This document shows positions 41,802 to 50,195 of a stretch of 64,000 bases of DNA, piece by piece. This DNA is from an uncultured Roseibium sp. (GTDB taxonomy: Bacteria; Pseudomonadota; Alphaproteobacteria; Rhizobiales; Stappiaceae): NCBI RefSeq assembly GCF_963675985.1, contig NZ_OY780957.1, forward strand, positions 558,001-622,000. Reading direction: 5' to 3'. Numbering within the stretch: the stretch's first letter is position 1; every line of letters starts with the position of its first letter. The notes beneath the pieces are model-generated. The model saw only the letters and a list, made by a program, of their open reading frames with translations. It was not told where the DNA came from and searched no databases. Position numbers and translations under genes: made by a program.

Positions 41802-43577
41802 TTGCGTAAACGGTTTGTTGGATACGACGCCGTCACTGGACTGAAGCGTGCGCTGACACTGATGTGTTTGTTTTTTGCGCTGTCGGTTGCCCAGTTTGCC
41901 GTTGCTGACGCCGAGGCCGAGACCCGGACCTTGCACCTCTATAACCTGCATACCAAGGAACGGGTATCGATCACGTTCAAGAAGAACGGCCGCTACATTC
42001 CGTCCGGTTTGCGCGAAGCGAACCGCTTCCTGCGCGACTGGCGCCGCAACGAAATGACCAAGATCGATCCGGCCCTGCTCGACCTCGTCTGGGAGGTCTA
42101 TCAGCAGGTCGGTGCGAAGCAGCCCATCAACGTGGTGTCCAGCTATCGTTCGCCGGCGACCAACAATATGCTGCGTAAGCGGTCCAAGGGCGTTGCAAAG
42201 CGTAGCCAGCACATGCTCGGCAAGGCAATGGATTACTTCATTCCCGGCGTCAACCTTGCCAAACTGCGCGCCACAGGCCTGCGTAAGCAGGTCGGCGGCG
42301 TCGGCTATTATCCCAGATCCGGCTCGCCCTTCGTGCACATGGATACCGGCAGGGTCCGCCACTGGCCGCGCATGACCCGCAGCCAGCTGGCCAAGGTATT
42401 CCCGGACGGCAAGACGCTGCATATCCCCAGCGACGGCAAGCCCCTTTCCGGCTACAAGCTGGCGCTCGCCGAAGCCAAGTCCGGAACAAAGCGCCCCACC
42501 CGGCCGACGCTGGTCGCCGCAGCCAAACCCGCCCCCGCCCCAAACAAGACCACCGGACAGAGCCTGACCAACACCCGGGAACGGACAGCGCCGCGTCCGC
42601 CGGCGAACCTGCTGGCAAGCCTTTTCCGGTCGAACGACAATTCGGATAGTGCGCAACGCTCACGCGTGGCGTCTGTGCGGCCTGACAACGGCCCCAGCCT
42701 GCCTGAAGGTGTCCTTCCCGGTGTCAAAAGTTCGCAGAATGCGCCGACGGCCGCCGTGCCGGCTCCTACACCGACGGCTGCGCCGGAGACCAGTCAGATC
42801 GTCCTTGCCGACATAGGCACAATGCCGAACCGGAAGCCGGTTCGTGCCGTGGAAAACGGCGTCCAGCTCGCCTCGGCTGCCCCTGTTGGCAGACCCGCGG
42901 AACCCAATACGCTCGAAGCCCAACGGGTCGCGCTTGAACAGGGTCAGACCTCGCCGGCCGCTTCCGCACCGGTCGACGGCCGTTTCAACGTCGCCGACAA
43001 TGCACCGAACGAAAACGCACGCGCACAGCTGCTCAAGGCGACGCAACAGGCCGCCCTGGCGGAAACGTCCGTTTCCGGACGCGTCCCGGTTCCGCCCAAG
43101 CCCCCGGCGCTCGACCCCGTATCGGCGATTGCCGCTGCGACGGGAACCGCCACGCCGACCGTGAAACCGGCCGCCTCGACAACGCTTGCCTACGCTTCCG
43201 CCACCGCTATGCCGGCCGCCCAGCCGCGCAGCGGTCAGGGTCTTGCCGCCGGCGGCAACACGCCAGCCAAACGTCCGGCTCCCGCGAGCCAGTCGGTTTC
43301 GGGCAGAATTCCGCGTGAGGAGATCAAGGATCCGCTCTCCGGATTTGCCGGCTTACCGGACAAATCGGAACCGAAGCTGATCTCCGGCCGAAGCACGATC
43401 CGCAACAGATTGTTCGCCTCCCTGCGCCACCCCTTCCAACGCTCCATGAACAACCTCCTGGATCCGGGGAATCGGTTCGTTCAAAGCGGGTTCGCGAAAT
43501 TCCCCTACGGGTCGCTGCGCACTGACCGCTTTGACGGCCCGGCCGTCGTCGTTCTGCCGGTGACTTTCGCCCGTTAA
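41802..43577 (+). CDS. DUF882 (YcbK/M15-like) murein-active secreted protein with long disordered tail
   Basis: 591 residues from TTG 41802; no ATG or GTG lies near in frame. The signal peptide is at about 14-38 (LMCLFFALSVAQFAVADAEA). The DUF882 domain (about 40-215) has VVSSYRSPATNNML, SQHMLGKAMDYFIPGV and GVGYYPRSGSPFVHMDTGRVRHW, the zinc-peptidase-like H...D...H pattern of M15 enzymes. It may cut or bind peptidoglycan in the periplasm. The remaining about 370 residues are Pro/Ala/Ser/Thr-rich without domain. Start codon choice is weakly supported, but the signal peptide sits right for it. Confidence 0.85.
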   Translation: MRKRFVGYDAVTGLKRALTLMCLFFALSVAQFAVADAEAETRTLHLYNLHTKERVSITFKKNGRYIPSGLREANRFLRDWRRNEMTKIDPALLDLVWEVYQQVGAKQPINVVSSYRSPATNNMLRKRSKGVAKRSQHMLGKAMDYFIPGVNLAKLRATGLRKQVGGVGYYPRSGSPFVHMDTGRVRHWPRMTRSQLAKVFPDGKTLHIPSDGKPLSGYKLALAEAKSGTKRPTRPTLVAAAKPAPAPNKTTGQSLTNTRERTAPRPPANLLASLFRSNDNSDSAQRSRVASVRPDNGPSLPEGVLPGVKSSQNAPTAAVPAPTPTAAPETSQIVLADIGTMPNRKPVRAVENGVQLASAAPVGRPAEPNTLEAQRVALEQGQTSPAASAPVDGRFNVADNAPNENARAQLLKATQQAALAETSVSGRVPVPPKPPALDPVSAIAAATGTATPTVKPAASTTLAYASATAMPAAQPRSGQGLAAGGNTPAKRPAPASQSVSGRIPREEIKDPLSGFAGLPDKSEPKLISGRSTIRNRLFASLRHPFQRSMNNLLDPGNRFVQSGFAKFPYGSLRTDRFDGPAVVVLPVTFAR

Positions 43578-43675
43578 GACCAATCCGCACTGAACGTTTC
43601 GATTATGGGCTCAATACTCTAGCCTTCAGGCCCGGGTATTTTTTGTGTATTCGGAAACAAGAAAGAGGTTTTCAA

Positions 43676-44770
43676 ATGAGTGCAGGGCAACAAAGATTCT
43701 TTCGGCTTCTTAGCACTTTATTGCTCATCCTGGCCTCGAGCCTGGCCTCTCATGCACAAGATGGCGACTCCGGAAAGCTGAAAGTCGGCATTCATGACAG
43801 TCCGCCCTTTGTCATGCATAAAGACGGTCAGCCGGCCGGAATGGCCGTGGATCTGTGGAAAGAGCTGGCTGACGAACTGGGTGTCACATACCAGTATCAG
43901 GTCTTTCCAACCGTTCGAGGCCTTGTCGATGCAACGGCTGACGGACAGATTGACGTGGCGGTCACGAACCTGACCGTGACCCGCAAACGCGCCGAGCGGA
44001 TCGATTTCACCCAGCCCTGGTTCGATGCCGGACTCAGGATCATGGTGAACGAGGATCGCGGGTCTGGCTTTGCCGCAATCGTAGAGGGTCTGCGGGATGC
44101 GGGTCATCTTCAGGCCTATGGCTGGCTTGCGTTCGTTATAGTGGCCGCAACGGTTTTCCTGACGCTGTTCGACCGGCGCTTCAATCCGGACTTTCCCGGA
44201 ACCTGGCGGGACGGAATGGCGGAAAGCTTCTACTCCGTCATGTCGGTTGCGACGTCCGGAAGACTGCCTTCAAGGAAAAACACCTTCGGATGGATCGGCC
44301 GGGTGATGCAGGCGTTCTGGCTGGTATGCGGTATCGCGGTACTCGCCTATGTCACGTCTTCCGTGACCAGCGTCATGACGACCCTGTCCCTGTCCAGCCA
44401 GATCCACAGCCTGGAAGATCTTCCGGGCACGACCTCAGGCGTTTTCGAGGGGAGCATCGCCGAAGAGTTCGCACGGGAGGAAGGACTGCGGACCAGAAGC
44501 TACGACAACATAGACGCCGCCGTCTCCGCCCTGCTGTCTAACGACATTGCGGCCATCATCGGCGACGCTCCGGTTCTTGAATATTATGCGTACAAACATC
44601 CCGGAGAACCGCTCGACGTCGTCGGCCCTCTGTTCGAACCCGACAAATACGCCTTCGCCCTTCCCCCGAACAGCCCGCTCACACGCCCCCTTTCCCTGGC
44701 AATCCTCAGCGCCAAGGAAAAAGGGTTCGTTGAGGATCTCCGGATCAAGTATTTCGGTGAGGCCCAGTAA
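43676..44770 (+). CDS. Prokaryotic ionotropic-glutamate-receptor-like ligand-gated channel
   Basis: 364 residues from ATG 43676, with GAGG eight bases upstream. After a signal peptide (about 1-28) comes the first half of a periplasmic solute-binding domain (LKVGIHDSPPFVM to about 130, with TRKRAERIDFTQPW). Then follow a membrane helix (AYGWLAFVIVAATVFLTLF), a pore-loop-like segment (SFYSVMSVATSG), a second helix ending in VTSSVTSVMTTLSL, and the second half of the binding domain (about 235-364). This S1-M1-P-M2-S2 order is that of GluR0-type channels. The K+ filter TVGYG is replaced by ATSGR. Binding-protein-only and ABC transporter alternatives are disfavoured by the helices. Confidence 0.85.
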   Translation: MSAGQQRFFRLLSTLLLILASSLASHAQDGDSGKLKVGIHDSPPFVMHKDGQPAGMAVDLWKELADELGVTYQYQVFPTVRGLVDATADGQIDVAVTNLTVTRKRAERIDFTQPWFDAGLRIMVNEDRGSGFAAIVEGLRDAGHLQAYGWLAFVIVAATVFLTLFDRRFNPDFPGTWRDGMAESFYSVMSVATSGRLPSRKNTFGWIGRVMQAFWLVCGIAVLAYVTSSVTSVMTTLSLSSQIHSLEDLPGTTSGVFEGSIAEEFAREEGLRTRSYDNIDAAVSALLSNDIAAIIGDAPVLEYYAYKHPGEPLDVVGPLFEPDKYAFALPPNSPLTRPLSLAILSAKEKGFVEDLRIKYFGEAQ

Positions 44771-44821
44771 GGGAAAACGCCAAGCCAGCGCCCGATCCCA
44801 CTTCTCCAGACGCGAGACGGA

Positions 44822-44855
44822 CAAATACAAAACCCGCCGGAAAGTCCGGCGGGTT
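44822..44855 (-). terminator. Rho-independent terminator of gapR
   Basis: The stem AACCCGCCGGA / TCCGGCGGGTT with a 3-base loop reads on the minus strand into TTTTGTATTTG. It can also serve the receptor gene on the plus strand. Confidence 0.8.
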
Positions 44856-44908
44856 GTCATTCAGTCCGGGGCCGCTTTGAAAGCCGCTCCAATTTCTGAC
44901 AGCAAGGA

Positions 44909-45169
44909 TCAGCCTTCTGCGGGGCCTGCCATACCGAGCGCGTGCAGGTAGAGATCGAGGACGGCTTCCTCCTCTTCGCGCTCGTGCGGCTGCTTCTTGC
45001 GCAGAGAGACGACCTTGCGAAGGATCTTAACGTCGAAGCCATTGCCCTTTGCTTCCGCATAGACGTCCTTGATGTCGTCGGAGATGACTTTCTTTTCTTC
45101 TTCCAGCCGCTCGACGCGCTCGACGAACGCACGCAGCTGATCGGCTGCAACACCGCCCGGTTCTGACAT
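44909..45169 (-). CDS. gapR: GapR/DUF2312 (UPF0335) nucleoid-associated protein
   Basis: 86 residues from ATG 45167-45169; the longer reading to 45298 is rejected. It matches UPF0335: LRAFVERVERLEEEKKVISDDIKDVYAEAKGNGFDVKILRKVVSLRKK. In Caulobacter GapR is an essential protein that clamps overtwisted AT-rich DNA ahead of the replication fork. DUF1244 and N-formylglutamate amidohydrolase genes are upstream on the same strand. Confidence 0.92.
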   Translation of the reverse strand: MSEPGGVAADQLRAFVERVERLEEEKKVISDDIKDVYAEAKGNGFDVKILRKVVSLRKKQPHEREEEEAVLDLYLHALGMAGPAEG

Positions 45170-45319
45170 GGATAAAGGTCTCCTTGGTGGATTTTTGTCT
45201 GTGGATTCTTGGTGTCTTGTTGTCCCCCGGCTCATCCGCCGGGGCAACGATTTTTCAATTTGGAAAGCTGCCGTGCCAGAGTTGGGTCTCAAGGTCAAGC
45301 ACGCTCACCGCCTTGCCGC

Positions 45320-45616
45320 TCAATGCTGCGGTTTGTTCACCTCGAAAGCGGCTTTCTGGGCTTCGGTCGCCTCGGTCTGGTATTTGTCCTTCCATTCCGA
45401 ATAAGGCATTCCGTAGACGATTTCGCGGGCATCGTCCTTGGCGAGATCGACGCCTTTTTCCGCGGCCGCATCCTGGTACCAGTTAGACAGGCAATTGCGG
45501 CAGAAGCCGGCCAGGTTCATCATGTCTATGTTCTGGACGTCCGTCCGGCCGCGCAGGTGGGAAACGAGACGGCGGAATACGGCCGCCTCCAGTTCGGTCT
45601 TTGTCTTTTCGTCCAT
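45320..45616 (-). CDS. DUF1244 family protein
   Basis: 98 residues with the DUF1244 pattern: AAVFRRLVSHLRGRTDVQNIDMMNLAGFCRNCLSNWYQ, then AREIVYGMPYSEWKDKYQ. Two Cys four residues apart (CRNC) in the middle could bind metal. Function unknown. It follows the N-formylglutamate amidohydrolase by 25 bases on the same strand, so they are probably co-transcribed. GGAAGTTCC precedes the ATG. Confidence 0.9.
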   Translation of the reverse strand: MDEKTKTELEAAVFRRLVSHLRGRTDVQNIDMMNLAGFCRNCLSNWYQDAAAEKGVDLAKDDAREIVYGMPYSEWKDKYQTEATEAQKAAFEVNKPQH

Positions 45617-45641
45617 GGAACTTCCTCTCTAGCCGAATGCG

Positions 45642-46460
45642 TCAGCGGGCCACAGGGTCATCGCTGCGCGACGGAAAATATCCGATGGTCCGAAGATCGG
45701 GCCTTTTTGCCAGATCTTCAAGGATCGGCTGCAGCCGGTCGGCCCAACTCATGACACCCGCATCGTCGGCAATCAGGTCCTGCCGCACCTCCAGCAGGGC
45801 GTGCGCCAGGCCCCGTTTGGTTCCATGCAGGTACATGGTGTCGTTCTTCAAGGCCCCGTCATAGGGTTCGTTGTCGCCGACGACCAGGTCCGGGTCCGCG
45901 CCGAGCTGGTCCAGAAAGGGCCGGACGGCGCGGTGATCTGAATCCCACAGGATGCCGGCGTGCCAGGGACGGGGAACACCCCGCCAGACGGGCGTGTAGC
46001 TGTGAATGGAGATGACCACCGGCGGTGCGGCCGCTTCCAGCATCCGGTCCAGGGTGCGGTCGATCAGATCGTGGTACGGCCGATGGAATCGTTCGATCCG
46101 CCGTTGCCGTTCCGCAGCATCGATCCTGGCATTCCCGGGAACGACCGCCCCGTCGGACAGGCGCATGACGATCGTCGGATCGTCCTCGCCCCGATTCGGA
46201 TCGATCAGCAGCCTGGAATAGGTCGTCATCAGGGCAGGCGCATTCAGCCGGCGCGCTAGTTCCTGCGTCAACGGACGGACACCGATGTCATAGCCGATGT
46301 GCCGTTCGAACTGCTCCTTCGGAAGCCCCAGATCGCCATAGTCCGGCGGCACTCTGTTGCTGGCATGGTCGCACAGCAAAAGCAGTCCGCCTGCAAGGTT
46401 CCCCGGAACAGTCTCGGTCGGAACGAAGCCGGCGCCGGCATGGGTCGAAGGCAGTGTCAT
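45642..46460 (-). CDS. N-formylglutamate amidohydrolase family protein
   Basis: 272 residues with the family pattern: LLLCDHASNRVPPDYGDLGL, HIGYDIGVRPLTQELARRL, YSRLLIDPNRGEDDPTIV, VVISIHSYTPVWRG (metal His), and the late ALLEVRQDLI. The family deformylates N-formyl-glutamate in histidine degradation, but no hut gene is nearby, so the natural substrate may differ. A second copy is at 50738-51658. The two differ clearly in sequence. Confidence 0.88.
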   Translation of the reverse strand: MTLPSTHAGAGFVPTETVPGNLAGGLLLLCDHASNRVPPDYGDLGLPKEQFERHIGYDIGVRPLTQELARRLNAPALMTTYSRLLIDPNRGEDDPTIVMRLSDGAVVPGNARIDAAERQRRIERFHRPYHDLIDRTLDRMLEAAAPPVVISIHSYTPVWRGVPRPWHAGILWDSDHRAVRPFLDQLGADPDLVVGDNEPYDGALKNDTMYLHGTKRGLAHALLEVRQDLIADDAGVMSWADRLQPILEDLAKRPDLRTIGYFPSRSDDPVAR

Positions 46461-46826
46461 GAAAGGTGTCTTAGTGCGGGTTGCGGGGCGTGCAGAAATT
46501 CCGGGATGTTTTAGGCCAAGGCGGTCTTCGTTCCAAGTTATTCATTGGTTCCCCCGACCGGACAAATCTCTGATCGCTGTTTTCCGCCAGACCGCAACAC
46601 GACGCATATCCTGTGTAAGATTGTTCCTGTTCGGCAGGCAAACGGATAAACAGCAGCAATTTGTCAATCATTTGGCGCGACAAGCAAAGGAACGACCGTG
46701 AGCCGACGAAACAATCCGAAATGAAAAAGGTTTGGCCTTGATCCCGCCTCATTTCTGGAGACAAAGCGTACGATCAAATCAGAAGCCGATCTGCCTGCTC
46801 CTTGAAGGAAGCAGGGGTCAAACTCT
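46461..46826. other. Divergent intergenic region
   Basis: 366 bases between the N-formylglutamate amidohydrolase gene and the small frame at 46827. A hairpin with arms CCTGCT and AGCAGG lies at about 46796-46817. Frames on both strands look random in composition. No named motif was found. Confidence 0.4.
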
Positions 46827-46931
46827 ATGAATGTCAATAACTTTGGTCCATCATCGTTGACAATACCGATGCGTCCACGCAAAAAGCTTATTGTCTATAA
46901 CGCCGCGAGACGACTAACAGCGCATGACTAG
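46827..46931 (+). CDS. Possible 34-codon leader ORF overlapping the DUF1036 start
   Basis: ATG 46827 to TAG 46929-46931 encodes a basic 34-residue peptide (MNVNNFGPSSLTIPMRPRKK and on). A GCAGGGG ribosome-site candidate lies nine bases before it. Its last eight bases, ATGACTAG, contain the ATG of the DUF1036 gene, an arrangement suited to translational coupling. No family match known; it may be chance. Confidence 0.25.
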   Translation: MNVNNFGPSSLTIPMRPRKKLIVYNAARRLTAHD

Positions 46932-47412
46932 GGACAGGAAACGTCGCCAGGCCGGAAAGCAGGCTGGGGTTGGCTTTGTCGGAAAAGCGACAAGCGCCGC
47001 CTTTCTGTTCATGCTGTCTTTTGCGGCCTTCGGTGGCACGGCCAAGGCCGACCTGCGCCTGTGCAACAAGACCGAAAGTCAGGTCGGCGTGGCCATCGGC
47101 TACAAGGACAAGAACGACTGGGTCACCGAAGGCTGGTGGAATCTGACGCCCAGTTCGTGCGAGACGCTGGTTCCAGGTTCGCTGGTGTCACGATACTATT
47201 ACATATACGCGGTTGATTACGATCAGTTCGGCGAATGGGGCGGACGTGCCTTCATGTGCACCCGTGAAAAGGAATTCACGATCCGCGGAATTGAAGACTG
47301 CGTCGCCCGCGGCTATGAACGTACGGGCTTTTTCGAAATAGACACCGGTGAGCAAAGCAGCTGGACCGTCCAGCTTACGGAGCCGGTGCAACAGGGGACA
47401 GGTGGGCGATGA
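46924..47412 (+). CDS. DUF1036 family secreted protein
   Basis: 162 residues with a signal peptide (about 22-42, ending GGTAKA). The mature part has the DUF1036 pattern LRLCNKTESQVGVAIGYK, VTEGWWNLTPSSCETLV, YYIYAVDYDQFGEWGG, FMCTREKEFTIRGIEDCVARGYERTGFFEIDTGE with four conserved Cys. Function unknown; periplasmic by prediction. Its stop overlaps the pyruvate-kinase start by four bases (ATGA at 47409-47412), so translation is coupled. DUF1036 next to pyk is common in this group as far as I know. Confidence 0.9.
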   Translation: MTRDRKRRQAGKQAGVGFVGKATSAAFLFMLSFAAFGGTAKADLRLCNKTESQVGVAIGYKDKNDWVTEGWWNLTPSSCETLVPGSLVSRYYYIYAVDYDQFGEWGGRAFMCTREKEFTIRGIEDCVARGYERTGFFEIDTGEQSSWTVQLTEPVQQGTGGR

Positions 47413-48845
47413 GGCGTAACCGGCGAGTTAAAATCCTGGCAACTCTCGGTCCCTCTTCCTCAGAACAAGACATCATTGAAAAACTGTATCGCTCGGGCGC
47501 GGACGTGTTCCGCATCAACATGAGCCATACGGATCATGATCGTCTGAAGATGCTGGTTGAACGCATTCGTTCGGTGGAAGTGGCCGTCGGACGACCGATT
47601 GGCATTCTGGCGGACCTGCAGGGGCCGAAGCTCCGTGTCGGCACATTCGCCGACGGCCCGATCCAGCTCGAAAACGGTGCCCAGTTCACCCTCGACAATG
47701 ACAAGACGGCCGGCGACGGCAACAGGGTCTATCTTCCCCACCCCGAAATCTTCAAGGCGCTTGAACCCGGTCACCGGTTGCTGCTCGACGACGGCAAGGT
47801 TCAGTTACGCGTCAAGGAAGCCTCCAACACCCGCGCGGTGACGGAAGTGGTGGTTGGCGGCAAGCTGTCCGACCGGAAGGGTGTCAGCGTTCCCGATTCG
47901 GAGATCGCAACAAGCGCCATGACCGAGAAGGACCACAAGGACCTGGTCGCGGCCCTCGACCAGAAGGTCGACTGGATCGCCCTGTCCTTCGTTCAGCGCC
48001 CTGACGACATCGCCGAAGTGCGCAAGATCACCCGCGGACGGGCCGGCGTTCTGGCCAAGATCGAAAAGCCCCAGGCGATCGGCCGCCTGGCCGAGATCAT
48101 CGAACTCTCCGACGCCATCATGGTTGCCCGCGGCGATCTCGGCGTCGAGCTGCCGCTGGAACAGGTTCCGGGCCTGCAGAAGCAGATCACCCGCGCCGCG
48201 CGGCGCGCCGGCAAGCCGGTGGTGATCGCCACCCAGATGCTCGAATCCATGATTTCCGCCCCGGTACCGACCCGTGCCGAGGTATCCGACGTGGCGACCG
48301 CCGTGTTCGAAGGTGCCGATGCGGTGATGCTGTCTGCCGAATCCGCAGCGGGCTCCTATCCGGTCGAGGCGGTCGAGACGATGGACAAGATCGCGCACGA
48401 AGTCGAGCGCGACCCCAATTTCCTCACCATCATACACGCCCAGCGCACGGAGCCGGAAGCAACCGGCGCGGACGCGATTTCCGCAGCCGCCCGGCAGATT
48501 GCCGAGACACTCAAGCTGGCCGCGGTGGTCTGCTATACCACATCGGGCGCGACGGGGCTCAGGGCGTCCCGCGAACGTCCCGCCTCGCCCGTCATCGTTC
48601 TGTCTCCGGTGATCAATACGGCGCGGCGTCTGTCGCTTGCCTGGGGTCTGCACTGCGTGGTGAGCGAAGATGCCACCAACGAGGACGATATGGTCGATCG
48701 GGCCTGCCGGATTTCCTATTCGGAAGGGTTCGCCAAGCCCGGACAGCGGATCATCGTGACCGCCGGCGTGCCCTTCGGCACCCCCGGATCGACCAACATG
48801 CTGCGGATCGCCTTCGTCGGCAGCGATGGTCAGGGCGGCATCTGA
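47409..48845 (+). CDS. pyk: Pyruvate kinase
   Basis: 478 residues, the usual bacterial length. It has the N-terminal RVKILATLGPSS and RINMSH, active-site ILADLQGPKLRVG, VDWIALSFVQRPDDI, the metal-binding KIEKP and ARGDLGVELP, and TQMLESMISAPVPTRAEVSDVA. It makes pyruvate and ATP from phosphoenolpyruvate. It is coupled to the DUF1036 gene by a 4-base overlap. A bidirectional terminator follows 24 bases after the stop. Confidence 0.97.
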   Translation: MRRNRRVKILATLGPSSSEQDIIEKLYRSGADVFRINMSHTDHDRLKMLVERIRSVEVAVGRPIGILADLQGPKLRVGTFADGPIQLENGAQFTLDNDKTAGDGNRVYLPHPEIFKALEPGHRLLLDDGKVQLRVKEASNTRAVTEVVVGGKLSDRKGVSVPDSEIATSAMTEKDHKDLVAALDQKVDWIALSFVQRPDDIAEVRKITRGRAGVLAKIEKPQAIGRLAEIIELSDAIMVARGDLGVELPLEQVPGLQKQITRAARRAGKPVVIATQMLESMISAPVPTRAEVSDVATAVFEGADAVMLSAESAAGSYPVEAVETMDKIAHEVERDPNFLTIIHAQRTEPEATGADAISAAARQIAETLKLAAVVCYTTSGATGLRASRERPASPVIVLSPVINTARRLSLAWGLHCVVSEDATNEDDMVDRACRISYSEGFAKPGQRIIVTAGVPFGTPGSTNMLRIAFVGSDGQGGI

Positions 48846-48869
48846 CCGCTTAGAGCATCGGGCACAACG

Positions 48870-48898
48870 AAAAACAGCGGCCCGAGGCCGCCGTTTTT
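48870..48898. terminator. Bidirectional Rho-independent terminator
   Basis: The stem AAAAACxGCGGC / GCCGCxGTTTTT has one internal mismatch. It lies between the convergent pyk and TPR genes. Confidence 0.8.
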
Positions 48899-48926
48899 CA
48901 GATCGGTCACGTGAGCATCGGTTCGC

Positions 48927-49586
48927 TCAGATCGCGTCGCCCTCGGCTTCCTTTTCCAGTTCGTCGACGGCTTCCTTGGCATTCTTGAGGCCGGGATTGA
49001 TTTCCAGTGCGCGGCGGAAAGTTGTCAGCGCCTTGTCATCCTCACCGATCCGGCGCTGGATGATCGCCAATCCGGAGAGCGCGCCCCAATGGCGCGGCTC
49101 AAGAGCAAGCGTGCGCTCGATATCCGCCAGCGATCGGCCGAAGTCCTGCTGCACGTAGAAGACCGTCGCCCGCCGGTTCCAGCCTTCGGCAAAATCCGGC
49201 TTCAGTGTTACCACCACATCGAGCAGATCGAGCGCCAGACCATACTTGTTGGCCCTGAGCGCAACAGCGGCACGGGACATCAACGCATCGACGGTATCGC
49301 TTCCCGATTCGAGCCATTTTGCCTGGATCTTCTGACCGATGGCCAACGCCTGTTCCGGCGTCTCCGCCGCGCCGAGCTTTTCAAACAGCTCATCCAGGGC
49401 TTTCTGGTCCTGGTCCGTGCCGTCGGCAACGACCTTGCCGCCTGTCTCGTCCTCTTCATTTTCGGGAAGAGAATGCAGATCGTCGAGGGAAGGCGTATCG
49501 ACATCAGGCCCAAGTTCGGGAACCTGTTGCGCAAAGCTTGCCGGAGCGGCAAGCGATAGAAAGAGGAAAAACAAAAAGAGCCGCAT
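48927..49586 (-). CDS. Secreted TPR-repeat protein
   Basis: 219 residues with a signal peptide (MRLFLFFLFLSLAAPASFAQ). Three to four tetratricopeptide repeats lie at about 95-210 (MSRAAVALRANKYGLALDLLD, FAEGWNRRATVFYVQQDFGRSLADIERTLAL, WGALSGLAIIQRRIGEDDKALTTFRRALEI). An acidic segment follows the signal. A periplasmic scaffold or adaptor; its partner is unknown. rpmJ lies 108 bases upstream on the same strand. Confidence 0.87.
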   Translation of the reverse strand: MRLFLFFLFLSLAAPASFAQQVPELGPDVDTPSLDDLHSLPENEEDETGGKVVADGTDQDQKALDELFEKLGAAETPEQALAIGQKIQAKWLESGSDTVDALMSRAAVALRANKYGLALDLLDVVVTLKPDFAEGWNRRATVFYVQQDFGRSLADIERTLALEPRHWGALSGLAIIQRRIGEDDKALTTFRRALEINPGLKNAKEAVDELEKEAEGDAI

Positions 49587-49694
49587 GCCGACAAGTATGC
49601 CTTGCCGGCTGCAGCGGTCAATCCGTTAAACGGACAATGAAGAAATCACTTTTGCGCGAAACCGGAACGGCAGCACCGCCGTACATGGGTTTCC

Positions 49695-49820
49695 TCAGCC
49701 CTGGCGGGCTTTGAAGCGCGGATTCTTCTTGTTGATGATGTAAACGCGACCCTTGCGGCGAACCATGCGGTTGTCCCGGTGACGGGCCATGAGCGCTTTG
49801 AGCGAGTTCTTGATCTTCAT
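49695..49820 (-). CDS. rpmJ: 50S ribosomal protein bL36
   Basis: 41 residues read on the minus strand: start MKIKNSLKALMARHRDNRMV, then RRKGRVYIINKKNPRFKARQG. This is the C-minus form without zinc cysteines, longer than the usual 37-38 residues. It has its own position away from the main ribosomal operon, as usual in alphaproteobacteria. GGGGACAGTACA precedes the ATG. Confidence 0.95.
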   Translation of the reverse strand: MKIKNSLKALMARHRDNRMVRRKGRVYIINKKNPRFKARQG

Positions 49821-49992
49821 TGTACTGTCCCCGGAAGGGCCCTGTTTCCCTAAAACGTGAACGAGCGCCTGAGGCGCCCGATTTGATGGTGGCTATTTCC
49901 GTTTCGAACCGCTGCACGCCTTAGGCGTTGCGCCGGTCCGCTTCCGGGAACCGCCTGCGCTTTTCAGAAAATTTCCCGAAAACCGCAAAGAA

Positions 49993-50067
49993 TGGTGGGC
50001 GTGACAGGGATTGAACCTGTGACCCCTTCGATGTCAACGAAGTGCTCTCCCGCTGAGCTACACGCCC
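49993..50067 (-). tRNA. tRNA-Val (anticodon GAC)
   Basis: The minus strand gives a 75-base cloverleaf with the acceptor stem GGGCGTG / CACGCCC, D-arm GCTC AGCGGGA GAGC, anticodon arm CTTCG TTGACAT CGAAG (anticodon GAC), T-arm with GTTCAATC, and an encoded CCA end. All four stems pair. Confidence 0.95.
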
Positions 50068-50195
50068 GAATTTCTCGGTATTTCGACGCCGCAGCGCCGT
50101 GGTGGAGTGCGATATAACGGGGATCGCCGATCAGTGCAAGACCCCAATTCGCAGAACTGTCAAACAATTCTCACGGAGGCTGAAAAGATCGCGCT

